This document shows positions 53,430 to 62,182 of a DNA stretch of 64,000 nucleotides, piece after piece (the first letter of the stretch is position 1; each line of letters opens with the position of its first letter). The notes under the pieces were generated by a model. The model made no database searches. It worked only from the letters and a program-made list of their open reading frames with translations, and was not told the origin of the DNA. The stretch lies in contig JANQMX010000090.1 in the NCBI GenBank assembly GCA_028279885.1, positions 1 to 64,000 on the forward strand, given 5' to 3'. Origin of the DNA: Rhodovibrionaceae bacterium (GTDB lineage Bacteria > Pseudomonadota > Alphaproteobacteria > Kiloniellales > DSM-21159). The position numbers and the translations under genes were made by a program.

Positions 53430-53594
53430 CCACCGCGCCGCAGGTACGTCCCCTGTCGATCGGGTGTGTTTGCGGCCAAACCGCTAGCGGGACTGGGGCC
53501 AGACGTGCAAGCAGCGCTTTAAAAAGGCGCTGGCTTTCCTACATGAGGGCCCGACGCAGATTTCCCCTGAAACCTCTGTTCGGAGACCCGCACC

Positions 53595-54386
53595 ATGCTC
53601 GATGCCAAACGCCTGCTCGACCAGTTCCTGGGCCAGCAGCCTGCCGCCGGCGCGGGGGATGCGGGCACGCCTGCACAGGGCAGTGGCGGCGGTGGCGGCC
53701 TGTCGGTCGGCGGCCTGATCGGCGATACGGGCAGCTTCGCCAAAGGGGCCGCGGCGGGCGGCATTCTCGGCCTGCTGCTCGGCGGCAAGAAGCCCAAGAA
53801 GCTGGCTAAGACCGCGCTGACCTACGGCGGTGCGGCCGTGGTCGGCGGCTTGGCCTATCGCGCCTGGCAGAATTGGCAGACCCAGAAGGCCGGGGGCGGA
53901 GGGGCTGCACCGGCCCAGGCTCCGGCGCCGCAACCCAGGCAGCCGATTGCCATGGGCTCCGAGCCGATGTTGCCGCCACCCGGCGACAGCGCTTTCCTGC
54001 CGGACAACGAGGCGGATCAGCAGGCGCTGAGCCGCGCGCTGGTGCGGGCCATGATCGCGGCCGCCAAGGCGGACGGCCACGTCACGCCGGAGGAGCAGAG
54101 CCGCATCTTCGAGCACCTGAATAGCCTTTCGCTCGAGCGCGACGACCAGGCTTTCGTGCTGGAGGAGCTGGGCAAGCCCCTCGACATCGAGGCGGTGGCG
54201 GCGGAGGCCAAGACGCCGGAGCAGGCGGCGGAGATCTATGCCGCCTCCCTGCTGGCCATCGACCCGAGCGGCCCGGCCGAGCGCGGCTACCTTGGTCTCT
54301 TGGCGGCCCGGATGAAGCTGGACCCGGCCTTGGTCGAGCATCTCCACGCCAGCATCGCCGAGGCGGAAGCGCAAGCCGCCGTGTGA
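53595..54386 (+). CDS. TerB/DUF533-like membrane-associated protein
   Basis: This 263-residue protein is YebE-like. A Gly/Ala-rich N-terminal part has a hydrophobic stretch (KGAAAGGILGLLLGG) and GGAAVVGGLAYRAWQNWQ. A Pro-rich linker (about 95-120) leads to a C-terminal helical TerB-type domain (LVRAMIAAAKADGHVTPEEQ) with the D-G-H calcium/metal-type loop of the family. A GGAGACC site precedes the ATG. Its function is unknown; the relationship to tellurite resistance is by fold only. Confidence 0.85.
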   Translation: MLDAKRLLDQFLGQQPAAGAGDAGTPAQGSGGGGGLSVGGLIGDTGSFAKGAAAGGILGLLLGGKKPKKLAKTALTYGGAAVVGGLAYRAWQNWQTQKAGGGGAAPAQAPAPQPRQPIAMGSEPMLPPPGDSAFLPDNEADQQALSRALVRAMIAAAKADGHVTPEEQSRIFEHLNSLSLERDDQAFVLEELGKPLDIEAVAAEAKTPEQAAEIYAASLLAIDPSGPAERGYLGLLAARMKLDPALVEHLHASIAEAEAQAAV

Positions 54387-54426
54387 AGTCGTGTGTCATA
54401 GCGGTTACGCATGATAACAGGTTTGT

Positions 54427-55290
54427 ATGACCGATGATCTTGCCAGCGACGTCGCTTCGCCGTTAGCGGGTCTACGCGCCCGGGCCCGGCGCCTGACCGA
54501 CGACAGCCGCTTCACCCGCTTCATCAGCGTGGTCATCGCCATCAACGCGGTGACCCTGGGGCTGGAGACCTGGCCCGAGGCCATGGCGGGCTACGGCGAC
54601 GTGCTTTACGGCATCGACCGGGCCGCGCTCGCGATCTTCGTCGTCGAGATTCTGCTGAAGCTCTTCGGCCACGGCGGCCGCTTCTTCAAGAGCGGCTGGA
54701 ACGTCTTCGACTTCATCATCGTCGGCATCGCGCTGATGCCGGCCTCCGGCGCCTTCTCGGTGCTGCGGGCCCTGCGCATTTTGCGGGCGCTGCGCCTGCT
54801 CTCCGTGGTGCCGCAGATGCGGGCGGTGGTGGAGGCGCTGCTCGCCGCCGTGCCCGGCATGGGGGCGATCATCGCCGTGCTCGGGCTGGTCTTCTATATC
54901 GCCGCGGTGATGGCGACCAAGCTCTTCGCCGCCCAGTTCCCCGATTGGTTCGGCTCCGTCGGCGCCTCCATGTACTCGCTGTTCCAGATCATGACCCTGG
55001 AGAGCTGGTCCATGGGCATCGTGCGGCCGGTGATGGAGGTCTACGGCTGGGCCTGGGCCTTCTTCGTGCCCTTCATCATCGTCACCAGCTTTGCCGTCCT
55101 GAACCTCTTCATCGCGCTGATCGTCAACTCGCTGCAGATGATCAACGAGGCAAGCCTACGCGAAGCCACCGAAGAGGCCGAGCACCACGCCCACGACGAG
55201 CGCGAGGCCATGATGCAGGAGATCAGAGCCCTCCGCGGCGAGGTGTCAGCCCTGCGCCAGGAGCTCAAGCAGGAGCGGGCGGGGGAGTAG
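54427..55290 (+). CDS. bacterial voltage-gated sodium channel (NaChBac family)
   Basis: This 287-residue single-domain ion channel has six helices. S4 carries four regularly spaced arginines (R114, R117, R120, R123). The pore holds the sodium-selectivity filter TLESWSMG (190-197), the same as in NavAb. A C-terminal coiled coil (about 245-285: EATEEAEHHAHDERE and onward) should hold the tetramer. It would conduct Na+ on depolarisation and could support motility or pH homeostasis. It lies 40 bp after the TerB-like gene. Confidence 0.93.
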   Translation: MTDDLASDVASPLAGLRARARRLTDDSRFTRFISVVIAINAVTLGLETWPEAMAGYGDVLYGIDRAALAIFVVEILLKLFGHGGRFFKSGWNVFDFIIVGIALMPASGAFSVLRALRILRALRLLSVVPQMRAVVEALLAAVPGMGAIIAVLGLVFYIAAVMATKLFAAQFPDWFGSVGASMYSLFQIMTLESWSMGIVRPVMEVYGWAWAFFVPFIIVTSFAVLNLFIALIVNSLQMINEASLREATEEAEHHAHDEREAMMQEIRALRGEVSALRQELKQERAGE

Positions 55291-55436
55291 GTCGACTGTT
55301 CCTGGATGCCGCCGGCTGGCTCTAAAGCCTTCCAGAATTGACGATGACCCGCTTCAGTCGGGGCTGTCCCTTGGATCGATCCCAACTAGCTTGTCGAGTT
55401 AGGGCAGATCCCTTTTGATGTTGGCCGAGTGAAGCC

Positions 55437-56324
55437 ATGCGACACCTCTTGCACCAGGTCATCTCGCGCTCTTGGGCAGCGCTGGCCTCTGCCGCGCCGC
55501 TCAAACCAGTCCGACCGCTCCTCCTCTATCTCGGTCTGGTGGCGATCGCTGTCGTTCTGTCAACGCCGGAGCAGGGGGCGGCGGCAGAGCGTGAGGTCGA
55601 TCTGCAGCTTGTCCTGGCCGTCGACGTCTCCAGAAGCATGGACCCGGACGAAGCGGCGCTCGTGCGTCTGGGTTTCGTCCATGCCATGCGCCATCCGGAC
55701 GTCGTTCACGCGATCGAGCGCGGTCCGCTTGGGCGCATCGCCGTGACCTATGTCGAGTGGGGTGGCAACCACCACCAGCGAACAGGCGTCGATTGGACCG
55801 AGATTTCGGATGCGAGCAGCGCCGTCGCCTTCGCAAGGGCGATCGAACAAACCTCTGTCGTCCTGGTCAACTGGACGTCCATAAGCGGCGCGATCGAGTT
55901 CGGCGCCCAACGCTTCCAGGGCAACGGATTTCGCAGCCAGCGGCGCATCATCGACATCTCGGGAGATGGCCCGAACAACGTCGGCCCCTATGTCGTCACG
56001 GCGCGCGATCGCGCCCTTGCGTCCGGGATCGTCATCAATGGTTTGCCCATCATCAACAACCGCCCGCAGGCCAACGGATACCCCAACTTTCCCGATCTCG
56101 ACCTCTACTACGAGGACTGCGTCATCGGCGGCCCGGGGTCCTTCATGGTGGTGGCCAATGGCTTCACCGACTTCGCGCGTGCCATTCTTCGCAAACTGGT
56201 GACGGAGATCGCCGGCCGGGTGCCGCTCCACGACCCAATCCAGCTCGTGGCGGACAGGCCGCGTCCCCCCTGCAACGCCGGTGAGATTCAGCTCGAACGT
56301 TTCCTGGAGCACGGAACCTTTTGA
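55437..56324 (+). CDS. DUF1194 von Willebrand factor A-like secreted protein
   Basis: This 295-residue protein has an N-terminal signal/anchor helix (LLLYLGLVAIAVVL) and a VWA-type domain with the MIDAS motif in LAVDVSRSMD. Other family marks are VTYVEWGGNHHQ, IDISGDGPNN and VVANGFTDFARAI. It is exported and probably binds a divalent metal. Its role is unknown. A TTG overlapping its stop starts a frame leading into the Cys-rich gene. Confidence 0.88.
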   Translation: MRHLLHQVISRSWAALASAAPLKPVRPLLLYLGLVAIAVVLSTPEQGAAAEREVDLQLVLAVDVSRSMDPDEAALVRLGFVHAMRHPDVVHAIERGPLGRIAVTYVEWGGNHHQRTGVDWTEISDASSAVAFARAIEQTSVVLVNWTSISGAIEFGAQRFQGNGFRSQRRIIDISGDGPNNVGPYVVTARDRALASGIVINGLPIINNRPQANGYPNFPDLDLYYEDCVIGGPGSFMVVANGFTDFARAILRKLVTEIAGRVPLHDPIQLVADRPRPPCNAGEIQLERFLEHGTF

Positions 56325-56365
56325 GCGCTACCTCCCGCGTGCGACCTACTGATTCGACAGTCGGC

Positions 56366-56590
56366 ATGGCGGACCACAACAACGATTTGGTTCTCGAGAG
56401 CACCGTCACCTGCCCGAAGTGCGGACAGGCCGAGACGGAGACCATGCCAACCAACACCTGTCAGTGGTTCTACGACTGCAAAGGCTGCAGCGCGCTGCTC
56501 AAGCCCAAACCCGGCGACTGCTGCGTCTTCTGCTCCTACGGCACGGTCGACTGCCCGCCCAAACAGACCGGCAACACTTGTTGTGGCTAA
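56366..56590 (+). CDS. small Cys-rich GDCC-motif protein
   Basis: This 74-residue protein has eleven cysteines: VTCPKCGQ, NTCQWFYDCKGCSALLKPKP, and the signature GDCCVFCSYGTVDCPPKQ, ending TCCG. The conserved GDCCVFCSYG core is known from small metal-region proteins, often near mer genes, but none are here. It probably binds zinc or another soft metal. The ATG at 56366 is chosen; an upstream TTG at 56321 overlaps the VWA gene. It converges with the next gene over 10 bp. Confidence 0.8.
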   Translation: MADHNNDLVLESTVTCPKCGQAETETMPTNTCQWFYDCKGCSALLKPKPGDCCVFCSYGTVDCPPKQTGNTCCG

Positions 56591-56600
56591 TTCTAGCTCG

Positions 56601-59036
56601 CTAGGCCCTCAGCTTCTCATTTTCCGGGTCGTAGGGGCTTTCCTCGATGATTCGGGCAGGGTGCAGCTTGCCGAGGATGTCGATCTCGAACTCGTTGCCT
56701 TCCTCGGCAAGGTCCGGGCGGACGAAGCCGAGCGCCAGGCTCTTGCCCAGGCGCCAGCCGTAGCCGCCGCCGGTCGCGCGGCCGATCAGCTCGTCGCCCA
56801 GGAAGATTGGCTCGTTGCCGATGGGGTCGGCGTCCTCGATCTCACCGACCTCGAGGGTGACGAAGGCGTTCTTGAAGCCGCGCTCCTGCCACTGGGTGAG
56901 GCCGTCGCGGCCGACGAAGTCGCCCTTGTTGAGGTTGACGAAGCGCTGCAGGCCGGACTCCAGCGCGGCGTACTCGATCGAAAGCTCCGTGCCGATCAGG
57001 CGGTAGGACTTCTCGACCCTGAGCGAGTTCATGGCGCGAATGCCGAAGGGCATCAGGCCGTGGGGCTTCCCGGCCTCCATCAGGACGTCGAAGATGTGGT
57101 TCTGCATCTCGATGGGATGGTGGATCTCCCAGCCCAGCTCGCCGACGAAGTTGACCCGCATGACCCGGCAGGGGGCGAAGCCGACATCGATCTTGCGGCC
57201 GGACAGCCAGGGGAAGCCGGCAGTGGACAGGTCGGCGTCGGTCACCTGACTTAGGATATCCCGCGCCTTGGGGCCGCTCAGCACCAGCACGCCGTGCTGG
57301 GTGGTGATGCGGTCGAGCCGCACACTGCCGTCGGCCGGCAGGCGCTTCTCCAGGAAGTCATAGTCGAAGAGCTCCCAGGCGCCGGCCGAGACCAGATAGA
57401 AGCGGTCCGGCGCATCGCGCATGATGGTGAACTCTGAGCGCACGCCGCCCTTGGGTGTCAGCGCATGGCAGAGACCGATGCGGCCGATCTTCTTGGGCAG
57501 ACGATTGGCGACCAGCCGGTCGAGCCAAGCCTCGGCGCCGGGGCCGGAGACCAGGAACTTGGCGAAGGCGCTCATGTCCAGAAGGCCGGCGTTTTCATGG
57601 ACGTTGCGGCATTCCTGGCCGACCGGCTCGAAGTAGTTCGAGCGGCGGAAGGACCAGACGTCCTTCGCTTCCGTGCCGTCCGGGGCGAACCAGTTGGGCC
57701 GCTCCCAGCCGAAGAGCTGGCCGAAGACGGCGCCGCGATCCTTCATGCGGTCGTAGCAGGGGGTGCGGCGGAAGGGGCGGGCGGCCGGGCGTTCTTCGTC
57801 GTGATAGTGCACGGTGAAGACGTTGGCGTAGGCCTCCTCATTCTTGGTCTTGAGGTAAGCCTTGCCGGCGTACTCGCCGAAGCGCCGCGGGTCGACGCCC
57901 AGCATGTCGATGGAAGGTTCGCCCTCGGTCATCCAGAGGGCGAGCTGCCAGCCGGCGCCGCCGGCGGCGGTGATGCCGAAGGAGTGGCCTTCGTTGATCC
58001 AGACGTTCTTCGCGCCGGCGGCAGGGCCGACCATGGGGCTGCCGTCCGGCGTGTAGGCGATGGGGCCGTTGAAGACCTGCTTGACGCCGAGCTCACCGAA
58101 GATCGGCACCCGGTTGATGCAGGCCTCGATGTGCGGCTCCAGCCGGTCGAGGTCCTCGGGAAAGAGGTCGTTCTCGAAGTCGTGCGGCACGCCGTCGAGG
58201 AAGCAGGCGGGCGCGCCGATCTCGTAGGGGCCGAGCAGCAGACCCTGGCGCTCTTCGCGCAGGTAATAGCTGTGATCGGACTCGCGCAGGATGGGCAGCT
58301 CCGGCAGGCCGGCGGCCTTGCGTTCCTGCAGGGCCGGGTGGGGCTCGGTGACGATGTACTGATGCTCGACCGGGATGGTCGGGATGTTGATACCGATCAT
58401 CTCGCCGGTCTCGCGGCCGTGGTTGCCGGTGGCGCAGACGATGTGCTCGCAGGTGATCTCGCCCTTGTCGGTGGTCACCTTCCACTCGCCGCCCGGGGTG
58501 CGCTCGACGGCGGTCACCTTGGTGCGGGTGTAGATCTCAGCGCCGTAGGAGCGCGCGCCCTTGGCCAGGGCGAAGGTGAGGTCGGAGGGCTGGATGTAGC
58601 CGTCCTCGGGATGGAGGATGGCGCCTTCCAGCCCCTCGGTGTTGCACAGCGGCCAGATTTCGCCGACCTCCTGCGGGCTCAGGAAGTGCACGTCGATACC
58701 GATGGTCCGCGCAGTGCCGGCATAGTGGCGGTACTCGTCCATCCGTTCCTTCGTGTTGGCGAGACGCAGGTTGCCGCACTGGACGAAGCCGACGTTCTGC
58801 CCGGTCTCTTCCTGAAGCTCCTGGTAGAAGCGAACCGAGTATTTGTGGATCTGCCCCACGCTGTAGCTCATGTTGAACAGCGGCAAGAGGCCGGCGGCAT
58901 GCCAGGTGGAGCCAGCCGTCAACTCCGTGCGCTCGCAGAGCACCACGTCGTTCCAGCCGAACTTGGCCAGGTGATAGAGCGTCGAGACGCCGACGACGCC
59001 GCCCCCGATCACCACCACGCGCGCATGTGTCTTCAT
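56601..59036 (-). CDS. dimethylglycine/sarcosine dehydrogenase-type FAD/GcvT enzyme
   Basis: This 811-residue enzyme is a paralogue of the 43673-46084 protein: N-terminal [17 protein letters not shown], covalent-FAD His in [10 protein letters not shown], and C-terminal GcvT domains (LGWEIHHPIEMQ, LESGLQRFVNLNKGDF). It demethylates an N-methyl amino acid with transfer of the one-carbon unit to folate. It could act on sarcosine, completing betaine breakdown to glycine, or on another methylated amino acid. The start MKTHARVVVIGG is preferred over the open upstream frame. Confidence 0.88.
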   Translation of the reverse strand: MKTHARVVVIGGGVVGVSTLYHLAKFGWNDVVLCERTELTAGSTWHAAGLLPLFNMSYSVGQIHKYSVRFYQELQEETGQNVGFVQCGNLRLANTKERMDEYRHYAGTARTIGIDVHFLSPQEVGEIWPLCNTEGLEGAILHPEDGYIQPSDLTFALAKGARSYGAEIYTRTKVTAVERTPGGEWKVTTDKGEITCEHIVCATGNHGRETGEMIGINIPTIPVEHQYIVTEPHPALQERKAAGLPELPILRESDHSYYLREERQGLLLGPYEIGAPACFLDGVPHDFENDLFPEDLDRLEPHIEACINRVPIFGELGVKQVFNGPIAYTPDGSPMVGPAAGAKNVWINEGHSFGITAAGGAGWQLALWMTEGEPSIDMLGVDPRRFGEYAGKAYLKTKNEEAYANVFTVHYHDEERPAARPFRRTPCYDRMKDRGAVFGQLFGWERPNWFAPDGTEAKDVWSFRRSNYFEPVGQECRNVHENAGLLDMSAFAKFLVSGPGAEAWLDRLVANRLPKKIGRIGLCHALTPKGGVRSEFTIMRDAPDRFYLVSAGAWELFDYDFLEKRLPADGSVRLDRITTQHGVLVLSGPKARDILSQVTDADLSTAGFPWLSGRKIDVGFAPCRVMRVNFVGELGWEIHHPIEMQNHIFDVLMEAGKPHGLMPFGIRAMNSLRVEKSYRLIGTELSIEYAALESGLQRFVNLNKGDFVGRDGLTQWQERGFKNAFVTLEVGEIEDADPIGNEPIFLGDELIGRATGGGYGWRLGKSLALGFVRPDLAEEGNEFEIDILGKLHPARIIEESPYDPENEKLRA

Positions 59037-59319
59037 GGCTTCCGCCCCCTGCCTGTGGCCCCGCAGCACTGCCCGGGCCGCCGTTCGAGAAAGGGGGAGT
59101 TTGGCCAAGCGCCCCCGGCCACGTCTAGGGGATAGCGACCACGCTCCCACGGATTCCGACATGGAGCGGGCGGCGGAGACCCGGATAGGATTGGACTCGG
59201 TCTAGCGAATCCCCGCATAGCAGTTACCCGAACTTATGAACTGATCACCGCGGACGCATGGTTATGCTTTACTGGATGGTCAGTTCCGGCCGCGAAACTC
59301 GACAAAGGTGTATCTCGAT

Positions 59320-59886
59320 ATGAACGGACTGCTGCCGGAAACCGGCCCTTTCGCTCCCAACGCCCCAATCGCGCTGCGTCTCTTCGGAAAGGCCATTCTC
59401 GTTCTGCTGGGCACGGCCTTTCTGGCGCTCTGTTCCTGGGTCGAAGTGCCGATGTATCCGGTGCCCATGACCATGCAGACCTTCGGCGTGGTGCTGATCG
59501 GCTTCCTCTTCGGCTGGCGCCTCGGCGGCGTGACGGTCGTCGCCTGGCTTCTTGAAAGCGCCATGGGACTGCCCGTGCTGGCCGGCGGGGCAGGGGGCTC
59601 TATCCACTTCGTCGGTCCGACGGCTGGTTATCTCTTCGCGTTTCCCCTGGCTGCCGTTTTGGCCGGTCTGCTCCGCAATGTGCGGCCGATCTGGCTCCTC
59701 GCCCTGGTCGCGGCGGCCGGGCATCTCGTGGTGATCGCCGTCGGCGTCTCCTGGCTCGCCCAGAGCATCGGCTGGTCGGACGCTTGGCTGCACGGCGCCT
59801 CTCCCTTCCTGATCGGTATGGTCCTGAAGAGCGCCTTGGCCGCTGCCGCCTTCGTCGCCATCCGGCGCAAGTGGCGCCAGGTTTAG
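59320..59886 (+). CDS. bioY: biotin transporter substrate-binding component BioY
   Basis: This 188-residue inner-membrane protein has six helices and the BioY signature: WVEVPMYPVPMTMQTFGVVL, AMGLPVLAGGAGG, GPTAGYLFAFP, which form the biotin site. It can import biotin alone or with an energy-coupling module; no bioM/bioN is beside it. ATG at 59320 was chosen; a GTG at 59308 is in frame. The 283-bp upstream gap shows no gene and no recognisable BioR box. Confidence 0.93.
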   Translation: MNGLLPETGPFAPNAPIALRLFGKAILVLLGTAFLALCSWVEVPMYPVPMTMQTFGVVLIGFLFGWRLGGVTVVAWLLESAMGLPVLAGGAGGSIHFVGPTAGYLFAFPLAAVLAGLLRNVRPIWLLALVAAAGHLVVIAVGVSWLAQSIGWSDAWLHGASPFLIGMVLKSALAAAAFVAIRRKWRQV

Positions 59887-60025
59887 CGCGCTCTCTTCGG
59901 TTTCTTTCAGGTCCCGTCGGCTGCCGCTATGCTGAGCGGCAGCCATGGCGGCAGAGCAGCCGGTCGAAGGCCCGACCGAGCACCTCTTTCTTGTGCTGAG
60001 TAGCTTTCGAGAAGGAGCCATGGCC

Positions 60026-60373
60026 ATGCAGAAAGCCATGCCGGCGGTGAAGGATGCGAGCCATCTTTATCCGGTTGCCGACCGCACCACCCATCTGAAG
60101 CGCGAGGACATTCGCATCCAGGAAATCACCCTGACCTCCGACCAAAAGGTCCCCTGGCACTATCACAGCCATGTCCGGGATACCTTCCTGGTGCTGGAGG
60201 GGGAGGCGACGCTCTGCCTGCAGAACCCAAAAGAAAGCGTCTCCCTCAGTCCCGGAGACAGCTTCGTGGTCGAGGTGGGGCGCCCGCATCTGGTGGCCAA
60301 TGGCGGACAAGACAGTGTGCGCTTTTTGGTGCTGCAAGGCGTCGGCGACTACGACTACGTGCCCTTGGTTTGA
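60026..60373 (+). CDS. cupin-domain protein
   Basis: This 115-residue single cupin has motif 1 WHYHSHVRDTFLVLEGEA (HxH...E) and motif 2 PGDSFVVEVGRPHLV (late His), enough ligands for one metal. A GAAGGAG site favours ATG 60026 over 60020. It overlaps the convergent CGNR gene by 19 nt. The substrate is unknown. Confidence 0.87.
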   Translation: MQKAMPAVKDASHLYPVADRTTHLKREDIRIQEITLTSDQKVPWHYHSHVRDTFLVLEGEATLCLQNPKESVSLSPGDSFVVEVGRPHLVANGGQDSVRFLVLQGVGDYDYVPLV

Positions 60374-60996
60374 GCTGAGGCTGGGCTCTTTGCTTGGCGG
60401 TGCCGCTGTGCTTTCTCGCGGTTGCCGCAGGTTCGCATCTGGCACCAGCGCCGCCTGCCGCCGCGGGTGCTGTCGACGAAAAGCCAGCCGCAACGCGGGC
60501 AAATCCGCAGGCGTTCCCCGGGCAGTCGGAAGAGCGCATCGAGGATCTGCCAGGCAATGAGGCCGAGCAGCCCGGTCGGGTCCGGTTTCTCCAAGGTCAA
60601 AGACGCCGTGTCGTTCGGCTGAGACCAATGCAGGCTGCCGCTCGCCATACCTTGAGCGGCGACGTCTGAAATCAGCGCCAGCGCATTGGGCGGCGGGGAC
60701 TGTCCGCTCACCCGTGCCGTCAGGGACGCATGCGCTGCTTCGCGGAGCGCCCTGGCGCGTGTGACAACGCTATCCCCCTTATCTGTCGTCTTCGCCACCT
60801 GAGCGGCCAGCGAGGGCGAGACGGCCAAGCCGGCCGAGCGGGCCCAGTCGGCAAGATCGGCGAGACTGCCCAAGCGGTCGACGGCCTCCGCGCGCGCCAC
60901 GCGATCGGACACGCTGTTCAGGAAATCGAGGGCAGGGTGGCCGCCGACGAGACGAGTCTCGCGCCACCTGCCGTAGAGGGTGTTGTCGTCTTGCAT
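60355..60996 (-). CDS. CGNR zinc-finger (ABATE) regulator
   Basis: This 213-residue protein has an N-terminal ABATE domain beginning LVGGHPALDFLNSVSDR and a C-terminal CGNR zinc finger: RICPRCGWLFVDSTRGGRRRW, quoted here by its core ICPRCGWLF, then MRTCGNREKAQRHR. The finger should bind DNA. It diverges from azlCD by 30 bp; the start codon lies at the edge of a 30-bp palindrome, so it likely represses itself and azlCD, with an amino-acid-type ligand. Confidence 0.9.
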   Translation of the reverse strand: MQDDNTLYGRWRETRLVGGHPALDFLNSVSDRVARAEAVDRLGSLADLADWARSAGLAVSPSLAAQVAKTTDKGDSVVTRARALREAAHASLTARVSGQSPPPNALALISDVAAQGMASGSLHWSQPNDTASLTLEKPDPTGLLGLIAWQILDALFRLPGERLRICPRCGWLFVDSTRGGRRRWCQMRTCGNREKAQRHRQAKSPASAQTKGT

Positions 60997-61024
60997 AACC
61001 GGTAAAATGCTTTTAAACGGTTAT
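60995..61024. promoter_or_regulatory. 30-bp palindromic operator between CGNR regulator and azlC
   Basis: Arms ATAACCG and CGGTTAT are perfect, and over the full 15-base half-sites 12 positions pair. The palindrome fills the gap between the divergent CGNR and azlC starts and touches the CGNR start codon, the expected place for an autoregulatory operator. Confidence 0.65.
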
Positions 61025-61026
61025 CT

Positions 61027-61761
61027 ATGCCTCGACAAGTCGATGAACCGCCGCGTAGCCATAGCATGGGGCCCACCGCCGCCGCGGTTTTCTTGAGCGG
61101 CGTGAACGCCACGCGGAGCCTTGCGGCCGGGGCAGTCGTTTTCGGCATCCTGTTCGGCGTTGCCGCTGCCAGCCGCGGCTTCAGTGGAGGTGAAGCGCTG
61201 CTGATGAGCGTGACGGTCTTTGCCGGCGCCACGCAGTTCGCTGCGCTGGAGCTCTGGGCTGCACCGCTGTCCTTCTCGGCGATCGCGGTGGCGGCGGCGT
61301 TGGTGTCCAGCCGCCACGCTCTGATGGGCCTCAGCCTCCCGACGGTGTTGGGGCGTCCCGGCAAGCGACCTCCTTTCGGGCCCCTGTTCCTGCTGACGGA
61401 CGTCAGCTGGATTCTGACCACCAACGACAAGGCCGGACCGCATCGACTGGCCTTTTTCGTCGGCAGCGGGGCCGCCATGTACGCCGGCTGGGTCGTCGGA
61501 ACTGCGCTCGGTGTTGGCATTCCCGGCTTGCTGGACGAGAGGACCTTGAGTGGTCTTGGCGCGGCCGGCCCGCTTTTCATTGGCATCATGTTGGTCATGC
61601 TGGCGAAGAAGAGCGACAAGCCGCCACTGCTGCCTTGGGCCATGTCCGCAGGGGTGGCGCTGGCGACTCAACCTTATCTCGGCAGCTCGCTGGCCATTCT
61701 GTTCGGCGTGGCCGCGAGTGCGGCGATCACGCTGATGCAGCTACGGCCGCGCCGTGCCTGA
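61027..61761 (+). CDS. azlC: AzlC-family branched-chain amino acid exporter subunit
   Basis: This 244-residue inner-membrane protein has the AzlC signature: VFGILFGVAAASRGFS, VTVFAGATQFAALELW, SSRHALMGLSL and FLLTDVSWILTTN. With AzlD it forms a two-part exporter of branched-chain amino acids or analogues. An in-frame ATG at 61066 would give a shorter start. The azlD start overlaps its end. Confidence 0.92.
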   Translation: MPRQVDEPPRSHSMGPTAAAVFLSGVNATRSLAAGAVVFGILFGVAAASRGFSGGEALLMSVTVFAGATQFAALELWAAPLSFSAIAVAAALVSSRHALMGLSLPTVLGRPGKRPPFGPLFLLTDVSWILTTNDKAGPHRLAFFVGSGAAMYAGWVVGTALGVGIPGLLDERTLSGLGAAGPLFIGIMLVMLAKKSDKPPLLPWAMSAGVALATQPYLGSSLAILFGVAASAAITLMQLRPRRA

Positions 61762-62062
61762 GACCTGGGTCACGCTGCTCGGCATCGCGATCCTCGCGGC
61801 GGTGACCTATGCCACCCGCATTGCCGGCTATCTCTTGGGCGCCCGCCTGGCCGGCAACCGGGCCGTCGAGCGTGTCTTGGAAAGCTTGCCTGGGGCTGCC
61901 TTGGCTGCCGTCCTGGCCACGGCGGCTGTGAAGGGAACTCTGTTCGGTCTTGCCGCCATCGCTGCGACCGCCATGATCTTCTATCTGAGCGGCCGGACGC
62001 TGCTTGCTTTGGCCGTCGGCCTATCGCTTACCGTGCTTCACGCGCATTTCCTTTCACCCTGA
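61754..62062 (+). CDS. azlD: AzlD-family exporter small subunit
   Basis: This 102-residue protein has three to four hydrophobic helices and the AzlD pattern VTYATRIAGYLLGARL and LESLPGAALAAVLA. A GTG at 61754 overlaps azlC by 8 nt, showing coupling. It partners AzlC in the membrane. Confidence 0.9.
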   Translation: MPETWVTLLGIAILAAVTYATRIAGYLLGARLAGNRAVERVLESLPGAALAAVLATAAVKGTLFGLAAIAATAMIFYLSGRTLLALAVGLSLTVLHAHFLSP

Positions 62063-62182
62063 GGTGAGACGCCGACCAAAGGTGTGCCGGGAATGGCTCT
62101 TGTTCCGAAGAGATCCTATTGGCAGCCGGCCGTGGCTCTGCTTATGCTTCGCCACTAAGAAAACGAGAGGCAGGGAGCGAGG

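Noticed and set aside
57465..59135. Long plus-strand open frame opposite the second FAD/GcvT enzyme
   Set aside because: Same reason: a mirror frame of a real gene with low-complexity, Ala/Gly/Val-rich translation and no domain.
59037..59319. BioR operator upstream of bioY
   Set aside because: No TTATMKATAA-type sequence was found; the nearest AT-rich words do not fit the consensus.
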